Notes under the pieces: model-generated
What the model saw: the letters and a program-made list of their open reading frames with translations, nothing else
The model's database searches: none
What the model was told of the DNA's origin: nothing
From: Mameliella sp. CS4
Lineage (GTDB): Bacteria; Pseudomonadota; Alphaproteobacteria; Rhodobacterales; Rhodobacteraceae
DNA length: 64,000 bases
Direction of reading: 5' to 3'
Assembly (NCBI RefSeq): GCF_019392335.1
Contig: NZ_JAHXRQ010000014.1
Location: 1-64,000 of the forward strand
Part shown: piece by piece, positions 24,225 through 31,664 of the stretch
Layout of the letters: every line of letters starts with the position of its first letter
How positions within the stretch are numbered: position 1 is the stretch's first letter
Made by a program: the position numbers and the translations under genes

Positions 24225-24778
24225 GAACCTGCCTTGTCCTGGGCGGCGGTGACACGCTGCAGGACGACATCGCCGCCTATGGTGGCCCGGTCGACGGCGC
24301 GATCGCGGCGAATGACGCGGGCATGGTCTGGCCGGGAGAGCTGGACGCCTGGGTGTCACTGCACGCGACGCACTGGATCGGCAAGGGCTGGGTGCAGGGG
24401 CGCGCCGATCGCGGCTATCCGCCCGCGCGGCGCCACCTGGGCCACGGTGCGGCGGGGCGCAGTCACGCGGGCAAGGAGCTGCCCGAGGGGGCGGAGTTCA
24501 TCCCCTACAAGTTCCCGGGCCAGACGAGATCCGGATCATCCGGCCTGTTCGCGGCCAAGGTCGCGTTGATCGACATGGGATTCGACCGGGTTGTCCTGTG
24601 CGGTGTACCGATGGATGACCGCCCGCACTACTGGGATGACGGACGCCAGCCCTGGAAGGCCTGCGAGACCTTCCGGCCCGCCTGGCAGGCGCTGGCCCCG
24701 GAGTATCGTGCGCGGATGCGGTCGATGTCCGGCTGGACGCGGGAACTGTTGGGTGGGATCTGCCGGGCAGAGGTTTGA
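24221..24778 (+). CDS. MptE-like/DUF115-related protein, glycan cassette gene 3
   Basis: 185 residues, coupled by ATGA. The start LVLGGGDTLQDD and IAANDAGMVWPGELDAWVSLH resemble the DUF115 (MptE-like) fold, found with glycosyltransferases in flagellin and capsule glycosylation loci. A central SGSSGLFAAKVALIDMGFDRVVLCGVPMD stretch looks like the nucleotide-site strand-loop-helix. In this context it could synthesise or attach an activated sugar. The family call is tentative. Confidence 0.6.
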   Translation: MRTCLVLGGGDTLQDDIAAYGGPVDGAIAANDAGMVWPGELDAWVSLHATHWIGKGWVQGRADRGYPPARRHLGHGAAGRSHAGKELPEGAEFIPYKFPGQTRSGSSGLFAAKVALIDMGFDRVVLCGVPMDDRPHYWDDGRQPWKACETFRPAWQALAPEYRARMRSMSGWTRELLGGICRAEV

Positions 24779-24780
24779 GG

Positions 24781-24798
24781 CTGGCCCCGTAGGGCCAG
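24781..24798. repeat. Hairpin at the end of the late operon
   Basis: CTGGCCC (24781-24787) and GGGCCAG (24792-24798) flank a 4-base loop, three bases after the stop of the last late gene. No T-run follows on either strand, so it is a weak terminator candidate at best, or an RNA 3'-end stabiliser. The remaining bases to 24848 show nothing else. Confidence 0.45.
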
Positions 24799-24848
24799 TG
24801 GAAGCCTGATGCTGTCCGAGCCACAGTCTTGGGTAGCTGACCCGATTT

Positions 24849-25547
24849 CTAAACCGTGTCCCACAAAGCCGCGATGAACTTACACGCACTGCGAATGTCT
24901 TTCATCCTCTGAGCCGAGGCTTTGGGCGCTACGAACGCCTCGCCGTGCTGCACGTCGATGGATAGGCATAGGCGGTTCGCTGGCGTTCGGTTTCCTTTCA
25001 GATTTGCTTCTGTATGCATGCGAAGCAACGTAGCGACGTAGAGCCCCATATTCTGGCGCTTTAGCTTCGCGGCATCGGTGGCTGCATCGTCCTGGGTCAT
25101 TCTGAGCATCGCGGCGCCGACCTCGGCAATGCCTTTGCGCTCGCCGTGAACCAACATGTCCGCATGAACAGAAACCTCGACTCCCTCGATCATCAGTTTC
25201 GCCTGCTTCGCCGCAGCCTTGTGAAACTGGAAGCCTGCAAGTTGATTGGACATGTCCTGCAGTGCGCCGATAACTTCTATGGACTTTGTCGCATCGTCTT
25301 GTCGAAGAGAGCTTTGCGAAGGGTCTTGAGCGCGCTGCTCCAGCATTTGTGAAGCTGCAACAAGGGGTGATTTTGACCGATGCATGTCGCTAAGATGGTC
25401 GACAATAGCCTTCCGCGCGTCAGTATAGCGAATTATCGGGGGTTTCTGTGGCGACTTTGCATTCTTCACGATACTGATTTGCGTGGTCGGCTTGGACACC
25501 AGATAACGGGCCAAATCGTTGGCGGAGATTCTGGGAGGTGATGACAT
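24849..25547 (-). CDS. Accessory (moron) protein of unknown function
   Basis: 232 residues on the strand opposite to the late genes, with clearly lower GC than its surroundings. AAGGAA seven bases before the ATG at 25547 supports the start. N-terminal PRISANDLARYLVSKPTTQ resembles the start of a hypothetical family I have seen in mobile elements but cannot name. The middle is helical (ASQMLEQRAQDPSQSS, QLAGFQFHKAAAKQAK). No enzyme motif. Opposite orientation and base composition suggest expression in the lysogen. Its start codon overlaps the divergent gene at 25546. Confidence 0.68.
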   Translation of the reverse strand: MSSPPRISANDLARYLVSKPTTQISIVKNAKSPQKPPIIRYTDARKAIVDHLSDMHRSKSPLVAASQMLEQRAQDPSQSSLRQDDATKSIEVIGALQDMSNQLAGFQFHKAAAKQAKLMIEGVEVSVHADMLVHGERKGIAEVGAAMLRMTQDDAATDAAKLKRQNMGLYVATLLRMHTEANLKGNRTPANRLCLSIDVQHGEAFVAPKASAQRMKDIRSACKFIAALWDTV

Positions 25548-25779
25548 GGAAGATTTCCTTGTTTCGCGGCAAGTTGAAGAGGGGCGCTGCGTCCACATCG
25601 GGACACTGTCACGGCAAGCTGTATTGGCTTGCGAGGCAGAGCACCTCGGATTTGACGGGTTCTTCGTCTTCGAGTCGTTAGATCAAGAGAATATCAAGGG
25701 AATCAACATTCTCGGAAAGGTTGCATCATTCGATGCCGGCATCCAGCTGGCGGCAATCTTGTCCGGGGCAAAACCTTGA
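25546..25779 (+). CDS. Small accessory protein, divergent overlap with its neighbour
   Basis: 77 residues from ATG 25546; GGAGGTGA lies just upstream. The protein is acidic and mixed (VEEGRCVHIGTLSRQAVLA, LGFDGFFVFESLDQ, NILGKVASFDAGIQLAAIL). Low GC like the minus-strand neighbour. The two start codons overlap by two bases on opposite strands, so each gene's ribosome site lies inside the other's coding start. Function not recognised; a regulatory or antidote-like partner is conceivable but unproven. Confidence 0.55.
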   Translation: MEDFLVSRQVEEGRCVHIGTLSRQAVLACEAEHLGFDGFFVFESLDQENIKGINILGKVASFDAGIQLAAILSGAKP

Positions 25780-25826
25780 GTCATGCCCCGGAAGGCACCC
25801 GTTAGACAGCTAGGCGCCTCCAAGAC

Positions 25827-26207
25827 TTATTTGGGCGGCTGCCGTCCCGCCAACAACGCCGCGATGCCGCCAAACGGAACGGGCTGCAAGTTGCATGGCG
25901 GGCTAAGTGAATGCCGGAGTTCCGTCTCGATGCGGAGCCGATCCTCTTCCTCAGCCAGATGATATCCGATGTGTGTTGCGCCGTGGTCGAGCGAGCGAGA
26001 GAATCCTTCGTGCTTCGACATCTCCAATACCAAGCGTTTGTGGAGGTTTTCGGTCTCTCCCACATATAGGGGCACGAATCCGTCTGGTACGATGCGACAG
26101 ATGTTGTAGACGCCGCTGGCTGGGGGCAAAAGTGCAGGAATTTTGGTGACAGTGAAATAGTAGTACAGACCGTCTAGGTTGGGCCAGTTCCATCCAATAC
26201 TGCTCAT
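25827..26207 (-). CDS. GIY-YIG family nuclease-like protein
   Basis: 126 residues. The catalytic fold is visible: ASGVYNICRI gives the G-V-Y strand, PLYVGETENLHKRL supplies the Y-V-G strand and the Arg-bearing helix, and RIETELRHSLSPPCN holds the conserved Glu. GIY-YIG proteins are metal-dependent single-strand cutters in homing, restriction or repair. No DNA-binding domain is fused. It lies in the low-GC accessory block on the minus strand, apart from the late operon. A role in exclusion or mobility is inference. Confidence 0.72.
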   Translation of the reverse strand: MSSIGWNWPNLDGLYYYFTVTKIPALLPPASGVYNICRIVPDGFVPLYVGETENLHKRLVLEMSKHEGFSRSLDHGATHIGYHLAEEEDRLRIETELRHSLSPPCNLQPVPFGGIAALLAGRQPPK

Positions 26208-26496
26208 AACGTCGCCCCTCCTAGGGCGCTGCGCCGCAGCATGCCGTCTTGACCTTCCGTGCGAACACGGGCATTCTAGACTGTGGGAGGACGCGCTGCG
26301 GCGCGGTTTCGAAGTTTCCCAGGTCCGGGGCTATCTGTGGTAGGAGGTCCCGGACTATCCCACATAATTTAGCATAGTATCGTAGCGCTAGCCGACTTGT
26401 CGAGCGTCGTGTTCTCTGATGTTCTCATTTGCCCAAAATCTGTAAAGTCCTGTGGATAACCCGCAGTGCATCCATCACAAGGCGTTTTTGATTCCT
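26208..26496. other. Non-coding stretch with hairpin before the nuclease gene
   Basis: 289 bases without a supported gene. GTCCGGG (26323-26329) and CCCGGAC (26349-26355) can form a stem. An AT-rich patch near 26365-26390 could hold a promoter. Two GTTC words at 26411 and 26421 are spaced by six bases, one short of an alphaproteobacterial LexA box. Confidence 0.4.
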
Positions 26497-26967
26497 ATGC
26501 TACTAGTGCGCCGTATGAAGGGACGGGTCCTGCCAGTCGTAATGATCCTTGTCGCCGGTGGTTGGGCCTTGGACCGCGCCACCGATCAACCCGTTGACCC
26601 AGACGTGGTCACGGGCCGCGTCACCCACATTCGCGACGGCGACACGATCGAGGTCTCGGGCATCCCGATCCGCCTCAACGGTCTGAACTGCGAGGAACGC
26701 GGCTCTGACCTCGGGAAGCTCGCGACGGCTGCCATGCGTGACCTGGTCGAGGGGCAGGACCTTACCTGCAGGCTGAACGGCGACCGGACATACGATCGAG
26801 AAGTTGGGCGCTGTGTTCTGGACGATGGCCGCGACATTGGTGCGGTCCTGATCGGGCAGGGGGTCTGTGGGCGCTGCGCGCGGTTCGACCCGCAGGGTGG
26901 GTATATCGAGGTGCAGCGCCAGGTGGGGCCGTTCACGGGTGAGGTACCGGGTTACTGCGCGCCGTGA
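26497..26967 (+). CDS. Staphylococcal-nuclease-like thermonuclease, exported
   Basis: 156 residues from ATG 26497 (ATG 26515 is also possible; neither has a strong ribosome site). Residues ~1-22 are a signal peptide or anchor (RRMKGRVLPVVMILVAGG). The SNase domain follows: VTGRVTHIRDGDTIEVSGIPIRLNGL with the metal-site Asp, then CEERGSDLG, with Arg/Glu catalytic positions, and DGRDIGAVLIGQG. Such enzymes cleave DNA or RNA in a calcium-dependent way. Common in rhodobacteral prophage ends. Confidence 0.75.
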   Translation: MLLVRRMKGRVLPVVMILVAGGWALDRATDQPVDPDVVTGRVTHIRDGDTIEVSGIPIRLNGLNCEERGSDLGKLATAAMRDLVEGQDLTCRLNGDRTYDREVGRCVLDDGRDIGAVLIGQGVCGRCARFDPQGGYIEVQRQVGPFTGEVPGYCAP

Positions 26968-27161
26968 TTCACCTCTGGTTCAAATGCGCCGCCTGCGGAT
27001 TCGAGAACACCATCCCCGCCCCGCAAGAGAGCCACGGCATGCTGCGTGACCAGATCCTGCGCCGCTGCCGGTGTCGTCGCTGCCGCCATGTCGGCGCCTC
27101 TGACATGCATCGGTTCTACGATCCGGGCGCCGACGCACTGTGGGGAACGCGGACGGAGTGA
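26964..27161 (+). CDS. Small zinc-knuckle protein at the prophage end
   Basis: 65 residues, GTG start in a GTGA overlap with the nuclease gene. FKCAACGF and RRCRCRRCRHVG provide two Cys pairs that could bind one zinc. The rest is charged. It is probably co-translated with the nuclease and is the last gene before tRNA-Tyr. Function unknown. Confidence 0.55.
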   Translation: MIHLWFKCAACGFENTIPAPQESHGMLRDQILRRCRCRRCRHVGASDMHRFYDPGADALWGTRTE

Positions 27162-27175
27162 GAAACCCCGACATC

Positions 27176-27240
27176 TGCGGGACACCTGTCCTGTAAGTCA
27201 TTGATTTTCATTGACGCAAAACGGGCCATGTGCGGGACAC
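27176..27240. repeat. Direct repeat TGCGGGACAC, two copies
   Basis: TGCGGGACAC occurs at 27176-27185 and 27231-27240, 55 bases apart, in the short AT-richer gap between the last prophage gene and tRNA-Tyr. Position beside the presumed attachment site suggests integrase or excisionase arm-type sites. Not proven. Confidence 0.5.
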
Positions 27241-27274
27241 ATGACTGTTGAAATCATTGAATAATTTGGAAGTT

Positions 27275-27358
27275 TGGTGGGCGACCTTGGAATCGAACCA
27301 AGCGTGCGTCTCCGCGAGGGAGTTACAGTCCCCTGCCACACCTTGCGGCCTGTCGCCC
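27275..27358 (-). tRNA. tRNA-Tyr (GTA)
   Basis: Read on the minus strand: acceptor GGGCGAC pairs with GTCGCCC; the D arm is GCC/GGC; the anticodon loop CTGTAAC gives GTA; a long variable arm follows; the T arm is CTTGG-TTCGATT-CCAAG; discriminator A and CCA are encoded. The 3' end points toward the prophage, the usual geometry for phage attachment in a tRNA gene. Position 8 is A rather than the usual U. Confidence 0.9.
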
Positions 27359-27490
27359 ACCGAGCGCCGGTCGCTGCCGGCGTGGGGGGCTGATTACATC
27401 CGGCCAAAATCCGCGTCAACAGGAAATTCCCTTGGCAAAGACCCTTCTTGGATGCAAAGCCTGTCACCTCAGGAAACGGGGGCATCGGCG

Positions 27491-28267
27491 ATGGCGAAGA
27501 AACCGAAATGGGTGGTCGAGAAGGAGCAGGCGAAACGCGCTTCGGCGGCGGAAACCGTCTGGCTGTTCGGGCTGCACGCCGTGCGTGACGCGCTCATGAA
27601 CCCTCGGCGGGACAAGCTTCGGCTGATCCTGACGCCCAACGCTGCCGAGAAATTGACCGAAGCGGTCGATGTCTCCGGCATGACGCCCGAAATCCACGAT
27701 CCGCGCAAGTTCGGCGCGCCGCTGGACCCCGGGTCGGTGCACCAGGGCGCTGCGCTGGAGGTCAAGCCGCTGGACTGGGGGCGGCTGGAGGACGTGGCGC
27801 TTTCGGGCGAGGGGGCCTTGCGGCTGGTGCTGCTGGACCGCGTGACGGACCCGCACAACGTCGGGGCGATTCTGCGCTCGGCCGAGGTGTTCGGGGCGCA
27901 GGCGGTCATCGGCACCCGGCACCACGCGGCGCCGGAAACCGGCGCGCTGGCCAAGACCGCAAGCGGCGCGCTGGAACGCCAACCCTACCTGCGTGAGCGC
28001 AACCTGGCGGAGACGATCATCGCGCTCCAGAAGATGGGATATCTGGTGCTTGGTCTGGACGGCGAGGCCGAACAGACCATCGAGGAGGCCCTGGAGGCGC
28101 GCCGGGATGTGCCTGTCGCGCTGGTGCTGGGGGCGGAGGGTCCGGGGCTGCGGCCCAAGACAAAAGAGACCGTCGATGCGCTGGTGCGGATCGAGTTCGC
28201 GCGCGATTTCGGCTCTCTCAACGTCTCGAACGCGGCGGCGGTTGCGCTTTATGCGGCGCGTGCCTAA
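27491..28267 (+). CDS. rlmB: 23S rRNA (guanosine-2'-O-)-methyltransferase
   Basis: 258 residues. SpoU (SPOUT) family enzyme that methylates G2251 of 23S rRNA. The N-terminal substrate-binding domain begins WLFGLHAVRDAL. The SPOUT knot motifs are LLDRVTDPHNVGAILRSAE (motif 1), VALVLGAEGPGLRP (motif 2) and FGSLNVSNAAAVALYA (motif 3). Motif 3 has Asn where most members have Val/Ile before AA. Start chosen at ATG 27491 (MAKKPKW). It is the first chromosomal protein gene after the prophage. Confidence 0.92.
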   Translation: MAKKPKWVVEKEQAKRASAAETVWLFGLHAVRDALMNPRRDKLRLILTPNAAEKLTEAVDVSGMTPEIHDPRKFGAPLDPGSVHQGAALEVKPLDWGRLEDVALSGEGALRLVLLDRVTDPHNVGAILRSAEVFGAQAVIGTRHHAAPETGALAKTASGALERQPYLRERNLAETIIALQKMGYLVLGLDGEAEQTIEEALEARRDVPVALVLGAEGPGLRPKTKETVDALVRIEFARDFGSLNVSNAAAVALYAARA

Positions 28268-28276
28268 CTGCGCTGA

Positions 28277-28612
28277 ATGCCGACCACAAAGATTGCCACC
28301 TGTTGTTACTGCGGCACCCGCGCTGCACTGCGCCTTGAAGGGATGCAGCGGCACGAACTGGCCTGTTCCGGCTGCGGGGCGCCGTTGCATGACCTGAAAT
28401 CGCTGCGCACCGATGCCGTCGATGCCGAGGCACATCGCCCACCGCGAAAGGGAAAGCGCAAGCGCGCGCCCGAGGTCCACGCCACACGCCGGGAAACCTG
28501 GGAGCCGCCGCTGCGGAAACCGAAGAAAAAGAAGAAGAAACAGCGGCGCAAGAGCCCGGCCTACAAGCTCTTGAGCGAGGCCTTCGACCTGATCGAGGAC
28601 ATCTTCGACTGA
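28277..28612 (+). CDS. Unknown small basic zinc-ribbon protein
   Basis: 111 residues. CCYCG near residue 9 and CSGCG near residue 31 form a zinc ribbon. Then come a Lys/Arg-rich linker, including a run of lysines near residue 83, and a C-terminal helix (YKLLSEAFDLIEDIFD). Ten bases downstream of rlmB and probably co-transcribed, so an RNA- or ribosome-related role is plausible. Family not recognised. Confidence 0.7.
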   Translation: MPTTKIATCCYCGTRAALRLEGMQRHELACSGCGAPLHDLKSLRTDAVDAEAHRPPRKGKRKRAPEVHATRRETWEPPLRKPKKKKKKQRRKSPAYKLLSEAFDLIEDIFD

Positions 28613-28713
28613 GACCGCGTACCCGTGGTCGCCCGGAAAGCCGCGACAGGCCTGGGAAATGGCGTTTCGTTCAAGTCCGCTTGCCTCTGGCATTTGGCCC
28701 GGGTCTCAAGTAT

Positions 28714-28736
28714 CCCGCCTGAGACTGGCAGGAGGG
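28714..28736 (+). promoter_or_regulatory. Hairpin overlapping the ribosome site of ribBX
   Basis: CCCGCCTG (28714-28721) can pair with CAGGAGGG (28729-28736), with one mismatch, around a 7-base loop. The descending arm contains the ribosome binding site, so the fold would hide it. No FMN-riboswitch core is recognisable in the 131-base leader. Confidence 0.4.
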
Positions 28737-28743
28737 AGGCCCT

Positions 28744-29871
28744 ATGCCCGATTTCGAAAACCCCGGACCGGTGGAACAGGACTGGTCCAACGCAATCTCC
28801 TCGATCGAGGAAATCATCGACGATGCCCGCAACGGGCGCATGTTCGTCCTGGTCGACCACGAGGATCGTGAGAACGAGGGCGACCTGGTGATTCCCGCGC
28901 AATGGGCAACGCCCGATGCGGTCAACTTCATGGCGCTTTATGGCCGGGGGCTGATCTGCCTGTCCATGACCTCGGACCGGATCGAGGAACTGGGCCTGTC
29001 ACTGATGTCGACGAACAATTCGTCCCGGCACGAGACCGCCTTCACCACCTCGATCGAGGCGCGCGAAGGGGTCACGACGGGTATTTCCGCCGCTGACCGT
29101 GCACGGACCATCGCGGTGGCTGTCGATGCCTCGAAAGGGGCGGCGGATATCGCCACGCCGGGCCATGTCTTTCCACTGCGTGCCCGCAAGGGCGGCGTGC
29201 TGGTTCGCGCGGGCCACACAGAGGCGGCGGTCGACATCTCCCGTCTTGCCGGGCTGAATCCGGCGGGCGTGATCTGCGAGATCATGAACGAGGACGGCAC
29301 GATGGCGCGCCTGCCCGAACTGGTCGCCTTTGCGCAGCGCCACGGGCTGAAGATCGGCACCATCAGCGACCTGATCGCCTACCGGCGCCGCAACGACAAC
29401 CTGGTCAAGGTGCGCACCGAAACGCCGATCAGCTCCGAATTCGGCGGCGAATGGCTGATGCGGGTCTATACCGACGAGACCCACGGCGACGAGCATATCG
29501 TGCTGGTAAAGGGCGACATCTCGACCCCCGATCCGGTGCTGGTACGCATGCACGCGATGGATCCGATGCTGGACGTGATCGGCACCGGGCCGAAGGGCCG
29601 GGCGCATGAGTTCCAGCACGCGATGGAGGAAGTTTCGCGCGAGGGCCGCGGCGTCGTCGTGCTGCTGCGCGACACCTCCCAGCAGCTGGATGTCAGCGAC
29701 GAGGTCTCTCCCCGGACACTTCGGCAATACGGGCTCGGGGCGCAGATCCTGTCCTCGCTGGGCCTGTCCAAGTTGATCCTGCTGACCAATTCGCCCACGC
29801 CCAAGGTGGTCGGGCTCGAGGCCTATGGCCTTGAAATCACGGGCACCCGCAAGATCTCGGAGCTGGGCTGA
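28744..29871 (+). CDS. ribB: 3,4-dihydroxy-2-butanone 4-phosphate synthase with inactive GTP cyclohydrolase-like domain
   Basis: 375 residues. The N-terminal ~205 residues are RibB, which turns ribulose 5-phosphate into the four-carbon riboflavin precursor: DHEDRENEGDLVIPA and RAGHTEAAVDISRLAG carry the active-site acids and His. The C-terminal domain follows the GTP cyclohydrolase II fold but lacks the three zinc cysteines; the region reads VRMHAMDPMLDVIG. This is the RibBX type known from alphaproteobacteria. A true RibA must lie elsewhere. It overlaps ribH by one base. Confidence 0.92.
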   Translation: MPDFENPGPVEQDWSNAISSIEEIIDDARNGRMFVLVDHEDRENEGDLVIPAQWATPDAVNFMALYGRGLICLSMTSDRIEELGLSLMSTNNSSRHETAFTTSIEAREGVTTGISAADRARTIAVAVDASKGAADIATPGHVFPLRARKGGVLVRAGHTEAAVDISRLAGLNPAGVICEIMNEDGTMARLPELVAFAQRHGLKIGTISDLIAYRRRNDNLVKVRTETPISSEFGGEWLMRVYTDETHGDEHIVLVKGDISTPDPVLVRMHAMDPMLDVIGTGPKGRAHEFQHAMEEVSREGRGVVVLLRDTSQQLDVSDEVSPRTLRQYGLGAQILSSLGLSKLILLTNSPTPKVVGLEAYGLEITGTRKISELG

Positions 29872-30422
29872 TGGCATCGAACGAAACCCACCACACGCTT
29901 GACCGGCCGACATTCGACAAGCCGGTCAAGGTGCTGATCGTCGTGGCGCCTTACTACAAGGACATCGCCGATCAGCTGGTCGCCGGGGCCGAGGCCGAGA
30001 TCGAGGCGGCGGGTGGCTGGCACGAGACGATCGAGGTGCCCGGCGCGCTGGAGGTGCCGAGTGCCATCGGCATCGCCGGGCGGTTGTCCAATTTCGACGC
30101 CTATGTCGCGCTGGGCTGCGTGATCCGGGGCGAGACGACGCATTACGAGACCGTGTGCAACGACAGCTCTCGGGCGCTGACATTGCTGGGCCTGCAGGGG
30201 CTGTGCATCGGCAACGGTATCCTGACCGTCGAAAACTACGAACAGGCCCGCGTGCGGGCCGAGGCCAAGGGCCAGAACAAGGGCGGCGGCGCGGCGGCTG
30301 CGGCCTTGCATCTGCTGGCCCTGGAACGTAAGTGGGGCGGCTCGCGCAAGGGGGTGGGATTCGTCCCCTTCGGCGAGGAAATCCAGATCGCAGGCACCAG
30401 CAAGGACCCCGACATCGCATGA
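29871..30422 (+). CDS. ribH: 6,7-dimethyl-8-ribityllumazine synthase
   Basis: 183 residues. Condenses the RibB product with the pyrimidine from the RibA branch to form lumazine, the last precursor of riboflavin. Motifs: VPGALEVPSAIGIAGR (substrate loop), ALGCVIRGETTHYETVCNDSS with the catalytic His, and IGNGILTVENYEQARVRAE. About 25 residues longer than E. coli RibH, mainly a polar N-terminus. Coupled to ribBX before it and nusB after it (ATGA). Confidence 0.94.
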   Translation: MASNETHHTLDRPTFDKPVKVLIVVAPYYKDIADQLVAGAEAEIEAAGGWHETIEVPGALEVPSAIGIAGRLSNFDAYVALGCVIRGETTHYETVCNDSSRALTLLGLQGLCIGNGILTVENYEQARVRAEAKGQNKGGGAAAAALHLLALERKWGGSRKGVGFVPFGEEIQIAGTSKDPDIA

Positions 30423-30892
30423 CCAAGCTTTCGGGCAACCAGAAACGCAAGATGCGCAGCGCCTCGCGGCTCTACGCGGTTCAGGCCCTGTTCCAGATGG
30501 AACAGTCGGACGCAGGGCTGGACAAGGTGCGGCGCGAGTTTCTGGAGTACCGGTTCGGCGCCGAACAGGTCGACGGTGAAGAGATGATCGACGGGGATGT
30601 CGATTTCTTTGCCCGGCTGCTGGAGCAGGCGGTCAACTGGCAGGTGAAGATCGACCAGATGACCGACCGGGCGCTGGTGGCGAAATGGCCCATCGCGCGG
30701 ATCGACCCCACGCTGCGGGCGCTGTTCCGCGTGGCGGGGGGCGAGCTGCTGGAGTTCGACACTCCGCCGAAGGTGGCGATCGTGGAATATATGGATGTGG
30801 CCTCGGCCTTTTTCCCGGAAGGCAAGGAAGCGCGTTTCGTGAACGCGGTGCTGGACCACATGGCCCGAGAGGCGCGGCCCGAGGCCTTCTGA
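30419..30892 (+). CDS. nusB: Transcription antitermination factor NusB
   Basis: 157 residues, all-helical. Binds boxA RNA with S10 (NusE) to assemble the rRNA antitermination complex. The start SASRLYAVQALFQMEQ is the RNA-binding first helix. LVAKWPIARIDPTLRALFRVAGGELL and PPKVAIVEYMDVASAF are family hallmarks, though longer in the middle than E. coli NusB. ATGA overlap with ribH; the ribH-nusB pairing is conserved in many bacteria. Confidence 0.93.
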   Translation: MTKLSGNQKRKMRSASRLYAVQALFQMEQSDAGLDKVRREFLEYRFGAEQVDGEEMIDGDVDFFARLLEQAVNWQVKIDQMTDRALVAKWPIARIDPTLRALFRVAGGELLEFDTPPKVAIVEYMDVASAFFPEGKEARFVNAVLDHMAREARPEAF

Positions 30893-30998
30893 GCCGGGAA
30901 ATTGCCCGGCTTCGCCTCTGCGCTGGCTGCCATCTGACCGCCCCTGTCTTGCGGAGGATACATTCCGGGACCACGTTGTTCCTAAAAAGGAGTAACGC

Positions 30999-31574
30999 GT
31001 GACTGATTCCGATCCCAAGATCCCCGTCGACCTGAAACAGGCCATCCGCGAGAACGAGTCCAGCTTTCGCTGGCTTGGCATCGTGTTGATCGTTCTGGGC
31101 GTTCTGGCTATCCTCTTTCCCCTCGTCGCCTCTATCGCCGCCAAGGTGATGCTGGGCTGGTTCCTGTTGATCACCGGGGCGGTGATGCTCTGGCATGCCT
31201 TCCAGGCGCGCAGCTGGCGACCGGCGCTCTGGCTGGGGCTGATCGGCATCCTGCAATTGGCCGTGGGCGTCTACCTTGCCTTCTTTCCGCTGACCGGCCT
31301 GATCGGGCTGACCGTCCTGCTTGCCATGCTGTTCCTGGTGCAGGGGGGAATCGAGCTGGCGTTGGCATGGCAGCATCGCCCGGGCCACGGAATGGACGAC
31401 AACAGCTGGATCTGGCTGGGGCTGTCGGGGGCGATAACCATCCTGCTTGCCCTCCTGCTGATGGCGGGCCTGCCGGGCACGGCTCTCTGGGCGCTGGGCC
31501 TGCTGATCGGGCTCAATTTCCTCAGTTCCGGCATCTCTTTTGTCATGCTCGCGGGGGCGGCACGGACGCTCTGA
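30999..31574 (+). CDS. HdeD-family membrane protein (DUF308)
   Basis: 191 residues with about six membrane segments in pairs (LGIVLIVLGVLAILFPLVAS, LWLGLIGILQLAVGVYLAFFP and others), the DUF308/HdeD layout. HdeD supports acid resistance in E. coli; its biochemical role is unclear. GTG start at 30999 after AAAAAGGAG. It lies 106 bases after nusB, so it probably has its own promoter in that gap. Confidence 0.82.
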   Translation: MTDSDPKIPVDLKQAIRENESSFRWLGIVLIVLGVLAILFPLVASIAAKVMLGWFLLITGAVMLWHAFQARSWRPALWLGLIGILQLAVGVYLAFFPLTGLIGLTVLLAMLFLVQGGIELALAWQHRPGHGMDDNSWIWLGLSGAITILLALLLMAGLPGTALWALGLLIGLNFLSSGISFVMLAGAARTL

Positions 31575-31610
31575 GCCGCAGGGGCGCCGTCTGCCCGCCG
31601 GAGGTCATCC

Positions 31611-31638
31611 TTGTTTCCTGTCCCGGATGATATATATT
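31611..31638 (+). promoter_or_regulatory. Possible sigma-70 promoter before the tandem membrane genes
   Basis: TTGTTT (31611-31616) and TATATT (31633-31638) are separated by 16 bases, 26 bases before the next ATG. The patch is conspicuously AT-rich in this GC-rich region. Prediction by eye only. Confidence 0.4.
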
Positions 31639-31664
31639 GAAAGACGAATGCGAAGGAGTCGCCC

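Larger units (their letters stand above)
1..27274 (+). mobile_element. Prophage, late-gene half (left part outside window)
   Basis: A continuous block of phage genes in packaging, head, connector, tail, lysis, accessory order, almost all on the plus strand and mostly joined by ATGA or GTGA overlaps. Tail genes including a tape measure and a GGGAAAC frameshift site indicate a long non-contractile tail. The right border is inferred to be the 3' end of tRNA-Tyr at 27275, which faces the element; RlmB and riboflavin genes beyond it are chromosomal. No integrase, repressor or replication gene is visible, so the left half lies outside the window. The border is an inference; the matching left attachment sequence cannot be seen. 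Confidence 0.88.

Noticed and set aside
24781..24798. Rho-independent terminator after the glycan cassette
   Set aside because: Good hairpin but no T-run on either strand, so listed only as a hairpin.
26411..26424. Two GTTC words before the nuclease gene, like a LexA box
   Set aside because: The spacer is six bases, not the seven of the alphaproteobacterial site.
28613..28743. FMN riboswitch before ribBX
   Set aside because: The conserved RFN core elements are not present in the leader.
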